Shown here: one piece after another, positions 47,715-61,092 of the stretch
Position numbering within the stretch: the stretch's first letter is position 1
Layout of the letters: every line of letters starts with the position of its first letter
Assembly: GCA_024699855.1 (NCBI GenBank)
Contig: JAMPIQ010000002.1
Span: 13,764,001-13,828,000, forward strand
Length of the DNA: 64,000 nucleotides
Source: Aphelenchoides besseyi
Lineage: Eukaryota > Nematoda > Chromadorea > Rhabditida > Aphelenchoididae
Reading direction: 5' to 3'
Notes under the pieces: generated by a model
The model's database searches: none
The model's input: the letters and a program-made list of their open reading frames with translations, nothing else
What the model was told of the DNA's origin: nothing
Position numbers and translations under genes: made by a program

Positions 47715-50700
47715 GTTGTTTAAACGTGCAACCTGAGGGCTGCGCCGCCGCTGAGTCAGCTCGGCCGTGCCGTTGAAGCACTGTCTGCAAGCGAATGTTC
47801 AATGATCAAATTCCTAACATGAGTTGCGAAATCCCACTAATCGCGTTGATTTGTGTGATTCGCGTGTTGACTTCACGATACACAACGCGAAAGCGAACGT
47901 TCAACGACAAACAACAATAAGTAGGGAATTTGGGCGTAAAATCGTCAACAAGAGCTCAGCGATAGGTAGATGAGTCGGATTTAATTGATTGCTAATAAAA
48001 CTGATTGATTGCAACGTCACTTTCGTGCTCTCATCAAACGCTCATGCCCATTGTTCCAATCCCAGCTCCATGTCTCGCATCAAAATGAGGTTAAATAAAA
48101 AGCACAAAGTTGCGGAATCACATGCAAACCCCCGTTCGAACCTTTGATGCTCGTTTTAGCCTTCAAACGCAAATCCAAAATTGTCACATTCGTGTCGAAT
48201 TGTTGCGCGACAAACGGAATGATAATAGAAATAGTTGGAGCGTGAAAATCACTCGTAAATCGAAACAAATGTCACAAAAACACGGAAATAGACCACAAAT
48301 ATAACACAAATCGTTTCAATTTCAAACGGTGAAGATCGTTCACGACAGTGAAGCTACGTGAATCGAATGCTCAATAGCACCGACTTCACAGTTTTATTCG
48401 AACACGGTGGCTTTCAGAATGTCTTCTGACTATCGGTAGTCCAAAAGACTAATCAGAGGCCAAATTTCTGGAATTCCGCTTCTTTTGAGGAGCGCTGTCA
48501 GCGTTCGAGGCAAATGATTCACGGGGCGCCGATTGCGAACTGAAAAACTTGATCGGTGGTTTGGACCGCAACAACATTGAGGCAAACCGCACCGCCCTTT
48601 GCTGCTGACATTCGGGAACAGTCGCGCTGAACTTTTCGCTTGATAATGAGTAAACATCATTAAGCTGAAGGTCGCAAATTTGCTATTGCTCACGAAATCA
48701 GTCTGAATCAAACGGTCCCGACAAAGCAGCTCAACGCGATTACTAACCAGAAAGGAACACGCTTATCGACATTTTCAACAATTCGAATCTTGCAATAACA
48801 CGAACCTTACAAGACAAAATAACTGTTGCATCAAAAGGAAGCACTCACTTGAAACAAACAGAAATTCTTCTGAGATGTCTCGTTTCCCTCCATAATTCCA
48901 ATTGACGTTTGATGATCGAAAAAATGCGCTATCCCCAACGGCGTCAGTTCGACAAGTGAGCGAAGAGTTCATCAATATGCGGAACCGGTTAGGTTACTCG
49001 TCATCGAGGTAATGTTGAATAGCAATCGTTAACACAGAAACCGCCAAGTGACGAGTCAAATTTCAGAACTCAACTGATTTCAACGATTGAGAAGCGAACA
49101 AAAGAAGTCGATTACGTAAATTTCAATTGAACGTCAAAAACAAATCGAAATGATTTCTGATCATATACAGACGCGTCAAATGGATTAACCATATGGAGAC
49201 GTTTGAACTCCGCGCACCTTGAAAGTGAAGAGCCAAAAAAACATACTCACGTAATAGATGGCGCGAACAACAATCGGATAGTGGATGCACGAAATGCGAT
49301 TATCTGACACGTCTAATCACTTTGCGTTCGATTAAAACGAGTGGGCGAACAGAGAGCTATCGATCAGTGACAACAAGGAACATGTAGACGGCGAAAAGAT
49401 CGCGAGTTATTGGTACAAGAGATCAATTGCTCCGACTGTTTTTGTAGACGGAAAACCCTTCAAGATACCATAACTTTCTACCTTCGCCAGTTTTTGAATC
49501 ACTCAAAAACCAACGACTGGACTTCGAATGCCCGAGCTTCACGCCCATTCGACTACCTATTCACGAGAGAATTTCGAAGCTTCGCCGCTAAAATTACATT
49601 CGGTTTGAATTGACGTCCGCTCGAAATCGTTCACATTCGAAAGAACGACTTCGATCGTAGTTAGCTGTTAAGAAAGTCGAGACAAGTTCAATATGAGACC
49701 GTTCGGGCGGTTTGTTTTTCTTGCATTCAAACCGTTTGAACGGTATTCTTCGATCTCTTTGAACTTTCGCAATTTTTATAAAATGTCCGATTGGATTTAC
49801 ACGCCGACGATTTCAGTTGTGGTGGATTTTGCGGCGACGCTGTCGATTGCGCGATGTAACTCAATATCCACTTCAACGCCTATGGCGCAATAAGTCGAGG
49901 GTTGACTACACGATTAGCGTGCGGCAACTTTTGCGTGTGAATACAAAAAAAAAGTGTGAAAAGAGGCGGAGTCTCGGGATGAAGATCGGAGCGAGCGGCT
50001 CGGTTTTGCGTTTCCGTTCGCGCAGACCTTCGATGCGCAGCAATCACCCAGTTTCGTGAACTGCATTCGCGTTCGGATTACACGCAGTTGAAATTCGAAA
50101 TACGAGCAAACAAACAGTCGGGAAGGTAAACAAGCGCGTAACCGTTGAACTTGCGACGCACAAAATCGGATTGAAATTATGACAAAAACTAATTAGTTTG
50201 CTCAATGGACCGCCGAAAATAAACTCCGTCTGCGAAATGGTTTTTTAATCGAAAAGCGTACAAAACGATCAATTCGATGGTAACCGTATGCGTGTTGGGA
50301 AATCAGTTGGAAAGCGAATTGAACGTCGAAAGACACGAGTATTCGTAGATGGTGGAAAGCTTGAACCGTAATTCAGAGCAAAATGGTTCCTTGACACACC
50401 GCGGGGTTTTGGCGTCGATGACGAAATCCGAAAAAACAAAGCCGCTGGTTTTCATGACACCAAACTCGGCTGGTCGAATCAAGGCTAATGGTGTTTGGGA
50501 GGCGGGTGACATCTCGCAACAACTACCGATTAAACTCCTTTCCCATCAAATGAAACGAGAACGGTCGAAAAAAGAACAATAGCGATCGAATCGTCGTAGA
50601 GATTGGAAGTTTCGTACAAGAGAACGTTTCCAACAAACGTCTTTCTCGCGAACAGTTCGCACAGAAACTTAAAGTTCGCAGTAGACGCTCCGAATAAACA

Positions 50701-53700
50701 ACATTAAAAGGGCATAAATGCACGCAACAGACGTCATCAAATGTTTTCACGGCGCGTCCTTGATCGCTAATAAGCCAAAAGAAGAGTAAGAAAGCACAAA
50801 CCCACAAAACAAGCGAGTTCACATTTTTGTACGTGTTCTTCCGCTCTTGGAAACTCGGGAATCAGGGCGCGCTATTGAAAAGGCCGATTTTTGTCTACGA
50901 TTTGACCTTGGAAATAAACGGCAAAACAAACGCAGAATTCCGAAAAACGAACTCAATTAATCATATTGTTTTCACACAATGATTTCCGGTGAAACAGTGG
51001 ATTCCTACTGTTGACCCAACAGCTCGCCCAAACGCAAATGTTCGACCGCTACACGGGACTTAAGGCGGGAAGTAAAAGTTGAACAGAGCGGAATGGTAAC
51101 ACGAACAACGTAAAAGATTGATTGCAAGCATGTGAGTTCCTTTCAATCCATAAAAGAACCCATCGTCTTCGCGGTTGTTTTCATTCCCGACATACGTTTA
51201 ATTGTTTCCGCATGCGTCCACGTTTTTCGATGGCGGCGCGTCGTATTGGCGTCCACGGTTTGTTGTTGTTGTTATTGTGTGCGCTAAAAAGCCTCTGCAC
51301 ACGTTCCGCGCTAACGAAGAACAAACCTTCTGGCAAAATGGCTCCCATCGATTGTAAACCGACGACAAGTGTCTTCGTACGAACACTTGTGAATTTTCAT
51401 AAAAACCTGGAATTCAACACACAAGACCCTCACTTGTTCCTTTTCCTATTCCGAAAAAGGAAATTAGTTGATCAGCGTTTTCATCGCGTTTCTTTTGGGA
51501 CGACCGTTACATCGAGCGTATTTTCGTAAACGGTCGACAAAAAAGCGAATGACAATTAAAAATAGCGAACAAAAATATGGGGAGAAAGGCGACGCACGGG
51601 TGCGGCAAATGTCCATTTTTGGGTGATGGACGGCGACAAGTTTTTGCTGCACGCTAATCGCTCGAACGCACGCGCGTTCGTTACTTCATCCAGAAAATGG
51701 GCGCGATCTCTTTGCGCATACAAACCCATTGGACGAGGGCGACTAATAAAAACTCGAGCAATAACTCGAAGATCAACACGACTCGACACACAACAAACTG
51801 AACACCACAAACTCAAGCACTAGCCCCCTCTTCTAACGGCCATCCTTTTTAGAAGGAATTGGCTGTAATTTGCGGCGTTGCACTACAAGAATAACGTTCT
51901 TCTGGAACATCAACAAGTTAGTGCAATTGCTTACGCTCCTCGCTATTCATTCGAACGGCGCTACAAATTGAGGTTCATTAACTGCACAATTCGGTGAATC
52001 GAAGTCTGCAACAAACTTCGGATTCACGTGACCCAATTACCATCGCCGTTAGCCTCAAAAGTACGTGATCTTCTCGATAGAAGAGCGAAAAGAAGCTTCA
52101 AGATGCAAAATGTTTGTGGGGAAGGGCGTAAACACGATTCATATTTTTACACTCCAACTGTTTTTGCTGACGAAGTCGAGTTTTATTGGCTGCAAGTTTT
52201 TAAAATTGGTGAGGAAATACGAAAAAATACAACTTGAGGTCGACGAACGCAGGAGCCTGTTCGCGGTTCGATAAAAACTGAAAGTGACAAGTTCATTGAT
52301 GAAGAAGCGATTCCCGTTGATTGCAAGACAGCGGGGTTCACGTTTTTACAGCGCCTACTCGACGATTAGGTTCACGTATATGCATGAGATGATCAAAACA
52401 GAAAATGTGTTCGAAATCGGCTCGAAGAGTTTACGGCGCAGTCGACGGCATACAATAAACTACAAAATGGTATTTGCGTATTCTGATCGCAGTTACATAG
52501 TTGGCGACGAAAATACTTGAGATTTGGTTCAATAGTAACGAAAGTAATTGTTGTCTAACCACCTTCTTCATAACCTGAACACCGCAAGTGGACAGACGGG
52601 CGAGGTTTCCGTTATAATTGGAAAACAACGAAACCTGGAGATTGTTCGTGAAATTGACGATGAGCATGGGGTTTTCATTGCCGCAAACAATTGAAGAGAT
52701 CGTTTTTTGGAAGCTCGTTGTAGTAATAAGCGGGTTGGCGGCAGCGATAAGCCTGCGGGCACGATGACACCTGTTCTTGAATTTACTTTCGCCGCGCGGT
52801 CATCTGACAAGTGGGGGGAGAGGGGGAAAACGTGTGATTTGGGGGTCCAGACGTTGCAGGTGAAATCGAGGATGACCGGCGAAAACTTGTTGTGTCAAAA
52901 GAGACACGCAGAGGTCAGTAAATCAACGGCCTTTGCCTTCGAAACATCCGATTTTGCGGCTTTTGTTTCTCGCGCAAATTGCGGACACGCGCAACTCGGA
53001 ATTCCGCTCATCAAACGTCGACGAACGAGCAGACGAACGGTTTCAAACGTGAAAAAAACAATGCACGCTCTAATGGGATTAACGAATTGGTTGCGTCCAC
53101 TCTATTGTGAGAGAAAGACGCGATTTTGGCGCTCGAATCGCCGGTGGCTTTTGCGGACTAATGGACGCGGAGGCGTAAAAACGCGGAATGACCAACACCC
53201 TTCATCGGACTCGACGCAAAATCACACCTCGTTGCGTCGAACGATGTCGGGACACGCCGTTCGTAAGATAAGCGCGAAATGCGTGAGATAATTAACTGGT
53301 TAGTCGTTTGATCCGACAAAACTTTGCGTGTTTACCGACGCTAATCGGACTAACTGGTTGCCGTGATGAGCGATTTGGCACGTGCGTCGGTGATAGACGA
53401 CGTGCAAAGATCGCCGCTTGTTTCGGGTTCAACGACTCTCGTAAGCTTTGCAACCTTGAGATGCCTGCGGTCGAAAGGGCGGAGGTAAAGAATTTTTGCT
53501 GTGTAATTGCGCATCGAAATTGGGCGCGAAAAAGAACTATTGTGAAGTAGCCTTCTGACGAGAGGTGCAAAGAGCCCGCCTTGAAACCCGTTTAGAGTTT
53601 CTCGAAAGTTGTCCGTTGGCACACCGCAAGCAACACTATTCACTCATCTGATTGGCCATCACGTACCATCGACCCGTAATACAGATGTTAAGACGAAGTG

Positions 53701-55288
53701 AAAGAAAGAAGCAGACGTTTTTGTTCGTCGAGAAGTTCCTTATTGAGGGACATTAAACGAAGACAAATGTGTTCGAGGAAGAAGACAACTTCAATAAAAA
53801 AAGCTTACTTGGTAAGAAGGCCGGAAGAACGTCAATTAAAACAAAGTTCGCTGGAGACGAATTCAACCGATGGACTGACAGTTACAACATTGTCGCTTGT
53901 CACGAAATAAATAGTCGTGATCGACAGGAACTAAAGACTTTCACTTGACAAGCGAGCGACAAGAACACAAAACCGTCAATGGTTTGACTTTCTTTCCGGA
54001 GGGCTTTTAAATCACGACCCTGTCGAACCATAAGAAAGAACGCTGTGATAGGTTTGTTTGTTAGATGATACTCAATTGGACTGCCGTAATGATTGGCGAA
54101 AATGTTTGGTGCATGTGAAATACACAAAAGCCAGACGGTTATAAGAGGTGGGCAGAGTCGAGGAATCGCTACTGAGTGGTAGCTCCTTCCGACCGGAATA
54201 ACAAACAAATACAAACGAAGTGTCGTCAGTTCTATCTAAATACGTGACAGTAACGTCGAAACCAGCGATTCGTTACGACGCTTCAACGGTTATTTGTTTG
54301 CGAACGCACTCCGGTTGCAAACAAGCGCCGATAAAGATAAACATGTTGAGGTCGTTTTGGTTCTGAACCATATGCTTCGGTGTCAAATGCGGTATTGCTT
54401 GCGGGAGCAGAGGTGTTTACATTGAGGCGAAGAGCTCATTGACTCTTCAATCGAGTTAAGTAGGAGGCCGGAAAGTGCGCGTGCGCGCAACTCTTATTAA
54501 CGCTGCTCGATTACAAAGATGATGCGAGATGATCGCGTAAACAAGTAAACTTCAATGATGATGCTTATTAAAGGCCAAAGATTTCGCTCGTAAACAAATC
54601 AATTCGAAGACGCTAATTAGCTGATCAACGACAAACAACTACAGACATGTTTTCTAACAACTTTAAGGCCGAAGAACAACGATTTCGAACTTGTCGTTCA
54701 TTCCGCTTGAACGTGCGACCTTTCAGTTCGCGCAGTTAACATCCGTTCGACGTTAAGTTGCCATTCCACAAGTTACTTCCATGGAACGTCGGCACCGATT
54801 ATCACGAGCACAACCACAGGACCTTTTCTGTGGGTCTTGTCGGCCTCATGAACTGGTTCTAAACCTGCACACTCGATGCTCCGACCGTTTTTGTCGGCTG
54901 CCATGTCAGTAAATTTTATGATTCCCAATCAATCAGTCGATCAATTCGCTTCGTCTGTTTGTTTTCGACCTCAATGAATGCAGGCAACTTTTCGACCTCC
55001 TTTTCTTCTAATTACCCCCGCAGGCAAACGAACGAAAGTCAAAAGCACCAATTCGGAATTCAAATAAACGCGTTCATCGAGCGGTAAAAATAGCCCACGC
55101 AAATTTCATTATCGCCCACCACGTACTTTGACACAGAGGCTAATTGACGACCGTTGACTAACTCTCCATTTCGACAAAAGAGCGTTTACGTGATTTTTTA
55201 TTCTAGAAAAGCAATTTGGATCACAATTTACAGTTCAAGTGAACAAAGATCATAAGAGCTTATTTAGTTAGTGATACGGTTGGTTTAC
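47715..55288. other. Gene desert (7.6 kb) upstream of DUOXA, downstream of SLC22-like gene
   Basis: No recognisable gene on either strand. The longest frame (52707-53291 plus, 194 codons) begins at a non-ATG codon, is basic and low in hydrophobic structure, and lies where both strands have few stops, so I do not call it. Regulatory sequence for DUOXA is possible. Confidence 0.4.
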
Positions 55289-57029
55289 TCAAGCATTGTT
55301 GTTGTTGTTGGAGGGTACGATTTCCGCTTCGGCAGATTGATTTGTGTTGTTAGGTGAGTTTACAGGTAGCATTTTCATTTCCTCTTCGGTAGTTTCTTTG
55401 AGTTTTACTTTGTCCAAATTGACTCCTTTGGTCTCCACAAGCCAAGCGTACGATATGAGTAGATTCACGAGGCCAAGCAGCACAACGGCCAAATATGCAC
55501 TTGGAGCCCACAGATGGTTTAAATATGTCAACTAAATTGCTTCGATATTTTATATCAACTTTTTGTTTTACCAATGGAGAGAATATCGCTCCAAGTCGAG
55601 CCATCAACGAGCACGTACCCTAAACGTTGTTGTTTCTGCTTTCTCATTGAACAAACTTTACCATTGATGTGGCGCGAACGTTTGTTGGCATCGCTTCAAC
55701 AGCCACCAAATAGCAAGCATCCCACGTATACTCGATGAACATTGTACCCGCAAGATTAACAATAAGAATCCAGATACTCTGAAACGTTATTATTATTTGA
55801 AAAAGCAACATCAATCAATTACATGCTCGTCGACAGTCACCAAAACCGTTAAAATGAGGAAGGAAATGATCACAATTAACTGAGAGAACTGGTGAAGATT
55901 CCGGCGACTAAACGCCGGATAGAGTGTGTCAAAGGTTACAAGAAGCTGAAATCACTACAATAATGAGCATTATTATCGAACTTACAATCTTGGAGAAAGC
56001 AATAAGAACTGAGAAGAGCACTTGATTTATATACAAATGTCCTGAGATATTGGAGCTATTGAAATCTGTTGCGTATCCACAAATCGCTGCTGTAAACCAC
56101 ATACACCAGAGCACGGAAATTCGCTTCACAAGCGTTCCATCCCGCAACAAATCGCTGCAATTCGGTAATGAAAACTTTGTTGTTTGAAAACCTACAGAAT
56201 CGACTTATTTCGTACGATCGGATCGGGTTCTTTTTCCACGTACTTCTCTCCGGCAAATCGGGCTGCCTTCTTTTCACTTTCCCTCATTTCCTGCAATCGA
56301 CCTTTGTTGTGAAGCCACGTTGGACTCTCGGGAAAAACGAATATTATAATCAAAATCATCGGACTAGCCATCACGGCACAAGCGACGCTTGCACTTCGCC
56401 AATCCGGGAAGAAGTAGCAGATTAGTGTGAGCATCAAACGAGCTGTTCCCCAATTGAAAAACGCGCGTAGTGCCATTCGCTGTTCGGGTAAAATCATTTC
56501 CATGACAAACGTACAAACAACTACAATGGTACCACCGATTGAAAGGCCAATAAAGAAACGAGACAACAGAAGCAACTGCCATGATGGAGCCAAACCTAAA
56601 ATGCCGACAATTCGATTTCAATTAAAATTGATAACCTGAACAAACGCTTGCAAGTAGTCCGCCACAGACTGCGATCAATGCAATCGGTTTTCGACCGAAG
56701 CAATCGGACAACGAGCCAAAAACAATCGTCCCCAAGAGAACGCCGACAAATTGAATCTGACTGTAGAGCGATGCGAAATACGCATCCGGTCCGCAGATCC
56801 ACTTGTATTCGATGGCTGATGAATGAAAATAGTTGTTCTCGAACTCGATGTTCGTTTTACACGACTCGTAGACTTTGCAATCTTTGCTGAATGTCGAGTT
56901 ACTTCCGACACATCGCCATTTGGGCACGTAATTAGAGAATATTGGAAAGATCATCTGAGAGGCGAAGAAGATTGCGAACTGCCATGTTACGAGAGCACAG
57001 GCGTGAAAACGATTGATTTTGAAGAGCAT
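55289..57029 (-). CDS. Major-facilitator organic cation transporter-like protein (SLC22 type)
   Basis: Minus strand, seven exons: 57029-56636, 56595-56196, 56154-55986, 55945-55823, 55778-55662, 55619-55572, 55531-55289; 497 aa in frame. About twelve hydrophobic segments. After helix 1 there is a large extracellular loop with several Cys (WRCVG...KDCKVYESC...WICG), typical of SLC22. The MFS loop motif GSLSDCFGRKPIALI follows helix 2, and PESPTWL follows helix 6, again as in SLC22. The C-terminal tail is Asn-rich. SLC22 proteins move organic cations, carnitine or anions across the plasma membrane; the substrate cannot be told here. The short cytosolic N-terminus usual in the family is absent: ATG 57029 follows TTTTCAG directly, so either the message is trans-spliced there or a small upstream exon is missing. 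Confidence 0.85.
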
Positions 57030-58744
57030 CTGAAAAGTTCACTTTCGATTCATTCGACCATCGAACAAGACACCGACTTAAGGAATGCGTTTTGATTCGA
57101 ATATTTTGGGCATGGGAATTAAACTGCCGCTGAAATGATTAATCCTGTCGACTGATGCTCAAAACAAATACGAGGAAATTTGATAAATTTGTCACGCTGA
57201 ATTTACAAACTCAAAAAGTCGGCCAAAACAAGACGTTTGCGGAAAACTTTCAATTGGTGGGCGAGTGGCGATAAGGGGCGAGAAGTATAAGCGACCAGCC
57301 AACGGCTACGCAATCACTCACCTTTTGTTCTACTATATGCGATCTGTGGCTAGCCTAGGCAATGAGACAGCAATTTGCATGAGATATCGTTTATTGAGCT
57401 CCACAAAACGATGATATGCGATTGGTACTCAGAGGTCTTTGGTCATTCTATCGAAGAAGCTTTGATTCGGGTCTTATCACTGAGATGCGAACACACCGTG
57501 TACCGGGAAGTCTGAAATCGTTGAAAGACACAAAGTTTGTTTGGAGCAACATTCACGCACGAAAATTTGAAATCAGTTGGAATGATCGAAATCGAATTTC
57601 GTTGATTTTTGACTTTGAAACCCCGCTGTTCGTTTATCAAACTGAATCGATGGAACAGCAGCGGTTGGAAATAAACAAAAAGGTGATGGACAAATCGGAT
57701 TACCGATCAGAGTGACAAATTCGGGAGTTCAGTTGAGCAAAACGATTGAGCGGATTACCAACTTGTCTGCCAACGAACATGCTATCGGATTCTTTTTATA
57801 ATTAGCATCGAAAAGTTCAGAGTGATGTTTGTACGGACGTTGAAGTTGCCAGAAGTTCGGTTCTTGACTTTGCCAACCGCTACGTCGCAAAACGTGGCAG
57901 GTCAATGTTGAGCAGAAGCGGTCGAAAAGTCCATAAAAAGTGGCGGTGGTAGAACACGTCGAAGAATACAAAATAGAGCAGGTTGAATCACAACATCCAG
58001 GAATTCGAAAGAAACGAGAATGACGGCCGGCCGTAAAACTCGCAATTACCGCGGTGTTCGCAGAAGTCATATCACCGAAAGAGTTAGTAGGGAGAGGGTT
58101 TTTGAGATGCAAAAATAAACTCAGCAAACGGTCTGATCGTCTATGGAACTTGTGAATCAGGAAACATCACAATCGTTCACGTTAAACGTCAACTACATGA
58201 TCGTAACTGCGAATGACAACCTCTCAAATCGTAGACACGTTTCCAGCAGCTAGTAAACTGATTGTTTTGCGACGTTTGTGAATGCGAAGATGGCGCCAAC
58301 TAAAAGATCGAATCGCTCATTTGCATTGTTCCAATCAACAGTTCTATTCACCACTTGTTAGTCTTTCCTCGGTTTTTAAGCTTGTAACTCTTATGTTCAA
58401 CGGACGATGAGAGTTCACCGTGCGCACGCCGCTTGTCGTTCGCGAGCAACAGTGAGCAATACTCCCGATGTTATCAGTTGGTGGCGGGAAAGAAGCGCGC
58501 CAAAAACATAATTTTCGATGGAAATGTCGTTTAAATACTCGTGTTATCTCAAGCCAAAACGAAGAGGACTCTATGGAATACAAATGTGAATCGAAAACAT
58601 TTGAGTCGAAACGTAATACCAATCAATTGTTGGTCTAATGGTAACTAATTTGGCCTTTGAACGTTTCGAAGCAATAAATTTGAAAGCGAACTGAGCAATA
58701 AATTGACCCTGAAACATCATCAAGACAACCAGCAAAAGATAACA
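57030..58744. other. Intergenic between divergent genes
   Basis: The SLC22-like gene and the coiled-coil gene are transcribed away from this 1.7-kb stretch, so it should hold both promoters. A 99-codon frame at 57416-57715 (plus) lacks splice context and similarity. Nothing else was seen. Confidence 0.4.
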
Positions 58745-60802
58745 ATGTTCGTTGTCATCAATAACCTTCCAAATGATCTTATTGACCACCCGGTTTATTC
58801 TTATACAGAATCATCCGTAGACCAACAGGTTTTGAGAACTCTAAGGTTTGATCAGTTAAATTACAGGTGGTTGATAACATTAGCATGTTAATATGTGCGT
58901 TCTCACTTCCGAAGTCTACAAATCATGAAGTTATTTTATAATCATTTGGAGTTATTCGATTAGAAGTTTCATAAATAATACGCGTTTGACCTGGGAACAA
59001 TGTTGCTATGGTAATGTGGACTGCGCAACCGAAATTCTTCCCGATTTCCAATGGTTTTGAGTTCGTTGGCGAGTAAAATGGCCGCATGTCCACTTTTATG
59101 TCTGACACCAAAAACGTAGCCAACGATCCGCATTTCTTTTATCTTCGATTCGTTTTGAAAACAATTACCGTCTTGAAATCGACAGTCCCCGAAGACATTC
59201 GACTTATTTCCATTGGTGTGAGGGCAACAAAGTCGGTTGTCTATGATCGCTCTGTCCACTCCATCCAGTGGTTTGATAAAAGTAGGCGTTTCTAGTTATG
59301 GAAGCTTAAATATAAGTTTAGAGGCAACTTTAAACCTCGGCAAAAACATGGTTATCGATGTTAGAAGCTCGGATTTGACATTTAAACTGGAAACAGCAAA
59401 CAACAAGTACACGAGAGTAATTGATCTCAACGCGTTTCAAACAAGAAAAGTAAGATGCATCTTATACTTATTAGACGTTTATGTTGTTTAGCCTTACTCG
59501 CAAAATATAATCCTTCGTTCCAACAGCAATAGCGATTCACCAGAATACGATTTGGAATATGTTTTGTTGAAAGATGCTCTTTACATTCAACCAAACGTGT
59601 CTCCAAATCCATCGACTGTCGAAGTAAACACCCAAACAGACTTTCAATCGCCTTCTGTTTCTGTATCGACTCAGGTATGTTTGTACTCGAGCAAATAAAC
59701 TGATCGATTTGTAGTCCGAAACAACGGCACAACGTCGAGATTGTGGAACGCAAATAAGTCCACTTACACATGTTGACGCATCTACGCTTACTCTCGATCC
59801 CCTTCCTTCCATTGATCATCAGAAACAAGTGCTAATTCGTTTGATCCCATTATTGGTTAATCGCATCTACTTGAGACTTTGTCAGCAAGAACAACTGAAA
59901 CACATCGACTCTAAAGACGGTAGCAAGAGAATTAAGCTTACTTATAATTTTAATTTTCAGTCAAATCGAAATCCGTGAACACCGACTTCACGTTGCCATT
60001 GGATGTGAATCAACGAGATCTCGACAATTACATTCAAGTGGAACACATTCAAAAACTGAAGATGCAAATGAAATCTTTGAGCAAAAAACGAGAAGAAATG
60101 AACAAATGTAGGTGTTCTTTTACGTTCGTTTGCTAACTTGTTTTAGTGCAATCAAAACAACCAACAAAACGTCTTTGTAAGGAGCTGAAGAAGGAGCAAC
60201 CGAACACCGCGAAGATTGTTCGCAGTCGTCAAATGAACATCAGTAGAGAATTGAAAAAAATGATGGTAGACGAAGCTATACAATTTGAAGACATCAAAAC
60301 ACACGAGCCGTCAACCTCGAATGCAGAAAGGAATGAAACGAAACTCAAGCAACCAGTCAGTCAACAGGTTCAACAACCAACTAAAGAACCAAAAACGACA
60401 ATAACACGAGTGTCACCAACTGTTCAACCGTCCAGTCAAATTCCACCTAAATTGTTGAACAATCTACCAAAACAGCCTGATTTGATTGTTGAAGAAGTTA
60501 GCGAGGAATCAGACGATGAGTTGAGTGATGAATCAGAAAATGAGTCCGTTGATGAAAGCGATGAAGCAACTGAAAAATCAGGATTAGCAGTTGAATTAAC
60601 AAGTGGAAACGATGAGCAGAGTTCAGGAAGTGCGATAGAAAGTTCGGTTCATGAAGAGATTCGTAAGTCAAAATAACAAAGTAATCACGATTCTCAAGTT
60701 TCAGACGAATCGATAAGTTCCAGTGTACCATCAGAACTAGCGTCCGCTGTTGAATCATCACGAGCCAGCTATTTAGAGAGTGTTGCATCGAGTACTTCTT
60801 AG
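58745..60802 (+). CDS. Unrecognised 536-aa protein with coiled coil and acidic Ser-rich tail
   Basis: Nine exons: 58745-58866, 58964-59010, 59120-59231, 59269-59449, 59492-59674, 59715-59919, 59961-60107, 60147-60662, 60705-60802; 1611 nt in frame. The first 235 or so residues alternate short hydrophobic strands (FFYLRFVLKTITVLKS; EDIRLISIGVRA; GSLNISLEATLNLG) and look like a beta-sandwich, perhaps C2-like. Residues about 300-335 form a helical stretch with LIPLLVNRIYLRL. A coiled coil follows (VEHIQKLKMQMKSLSKKREE). The tail is very acidic and Ser-rich (EEVSEESDDELSDESENESV). The architecture would fit a cytoskeletal or centriolar/ciliary protein, but that is a guess; I do not recognise the family. 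The junctions at 59231/59269 and 59010/59120 were chosen by frame. Confidence 0.6.
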
Positions 60803-61092
60803 CCTTGTCATTGCTATCAAATCATTTTTAATTCGATTCTCAACGAACTTCACGTTCCACATTTACATCAATTCTGAAGCTTATTGGAGTAAAGGTTCAT
60901 TATCAGTTGAAACACAATTGTTTGCGTAACATAGAATGTTTGTTATTGACATGTGATTTTCCTATTTATACACAAATTTACGTTATCTAGACAAGAAACT
61001 CGAAAATATCAATTCCGATTGAATTGTTCTCGTTGTGCATTCGAATCACAGCACTTTGATCATCTGAAATCGTGTTGTTCTTTCAAGTAAAA
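60803..61092. other. Short convergent intergenic region
   Basis: Less than 300 bp between the stops of the 536-aa protein gene and the MTHFD-like gene. A+T-rich; presumably both 3' UTRs. Confidence 0.45.

Noticed and set aside
52707..53291. 194-codon plus-strand frame in the gene desert
   Set aside because: It starts at a non-ATG codon, has no splice or start context, and the product is basic with no domain-like pattern. The region has few stops on both strands.
58923..59259. Minus-strand frames over the 5' exons of the 536-aa protein gene
   Set aside because: The plus-strand exon chain keeps frame through nine exons, so the antisense frames are shadows.
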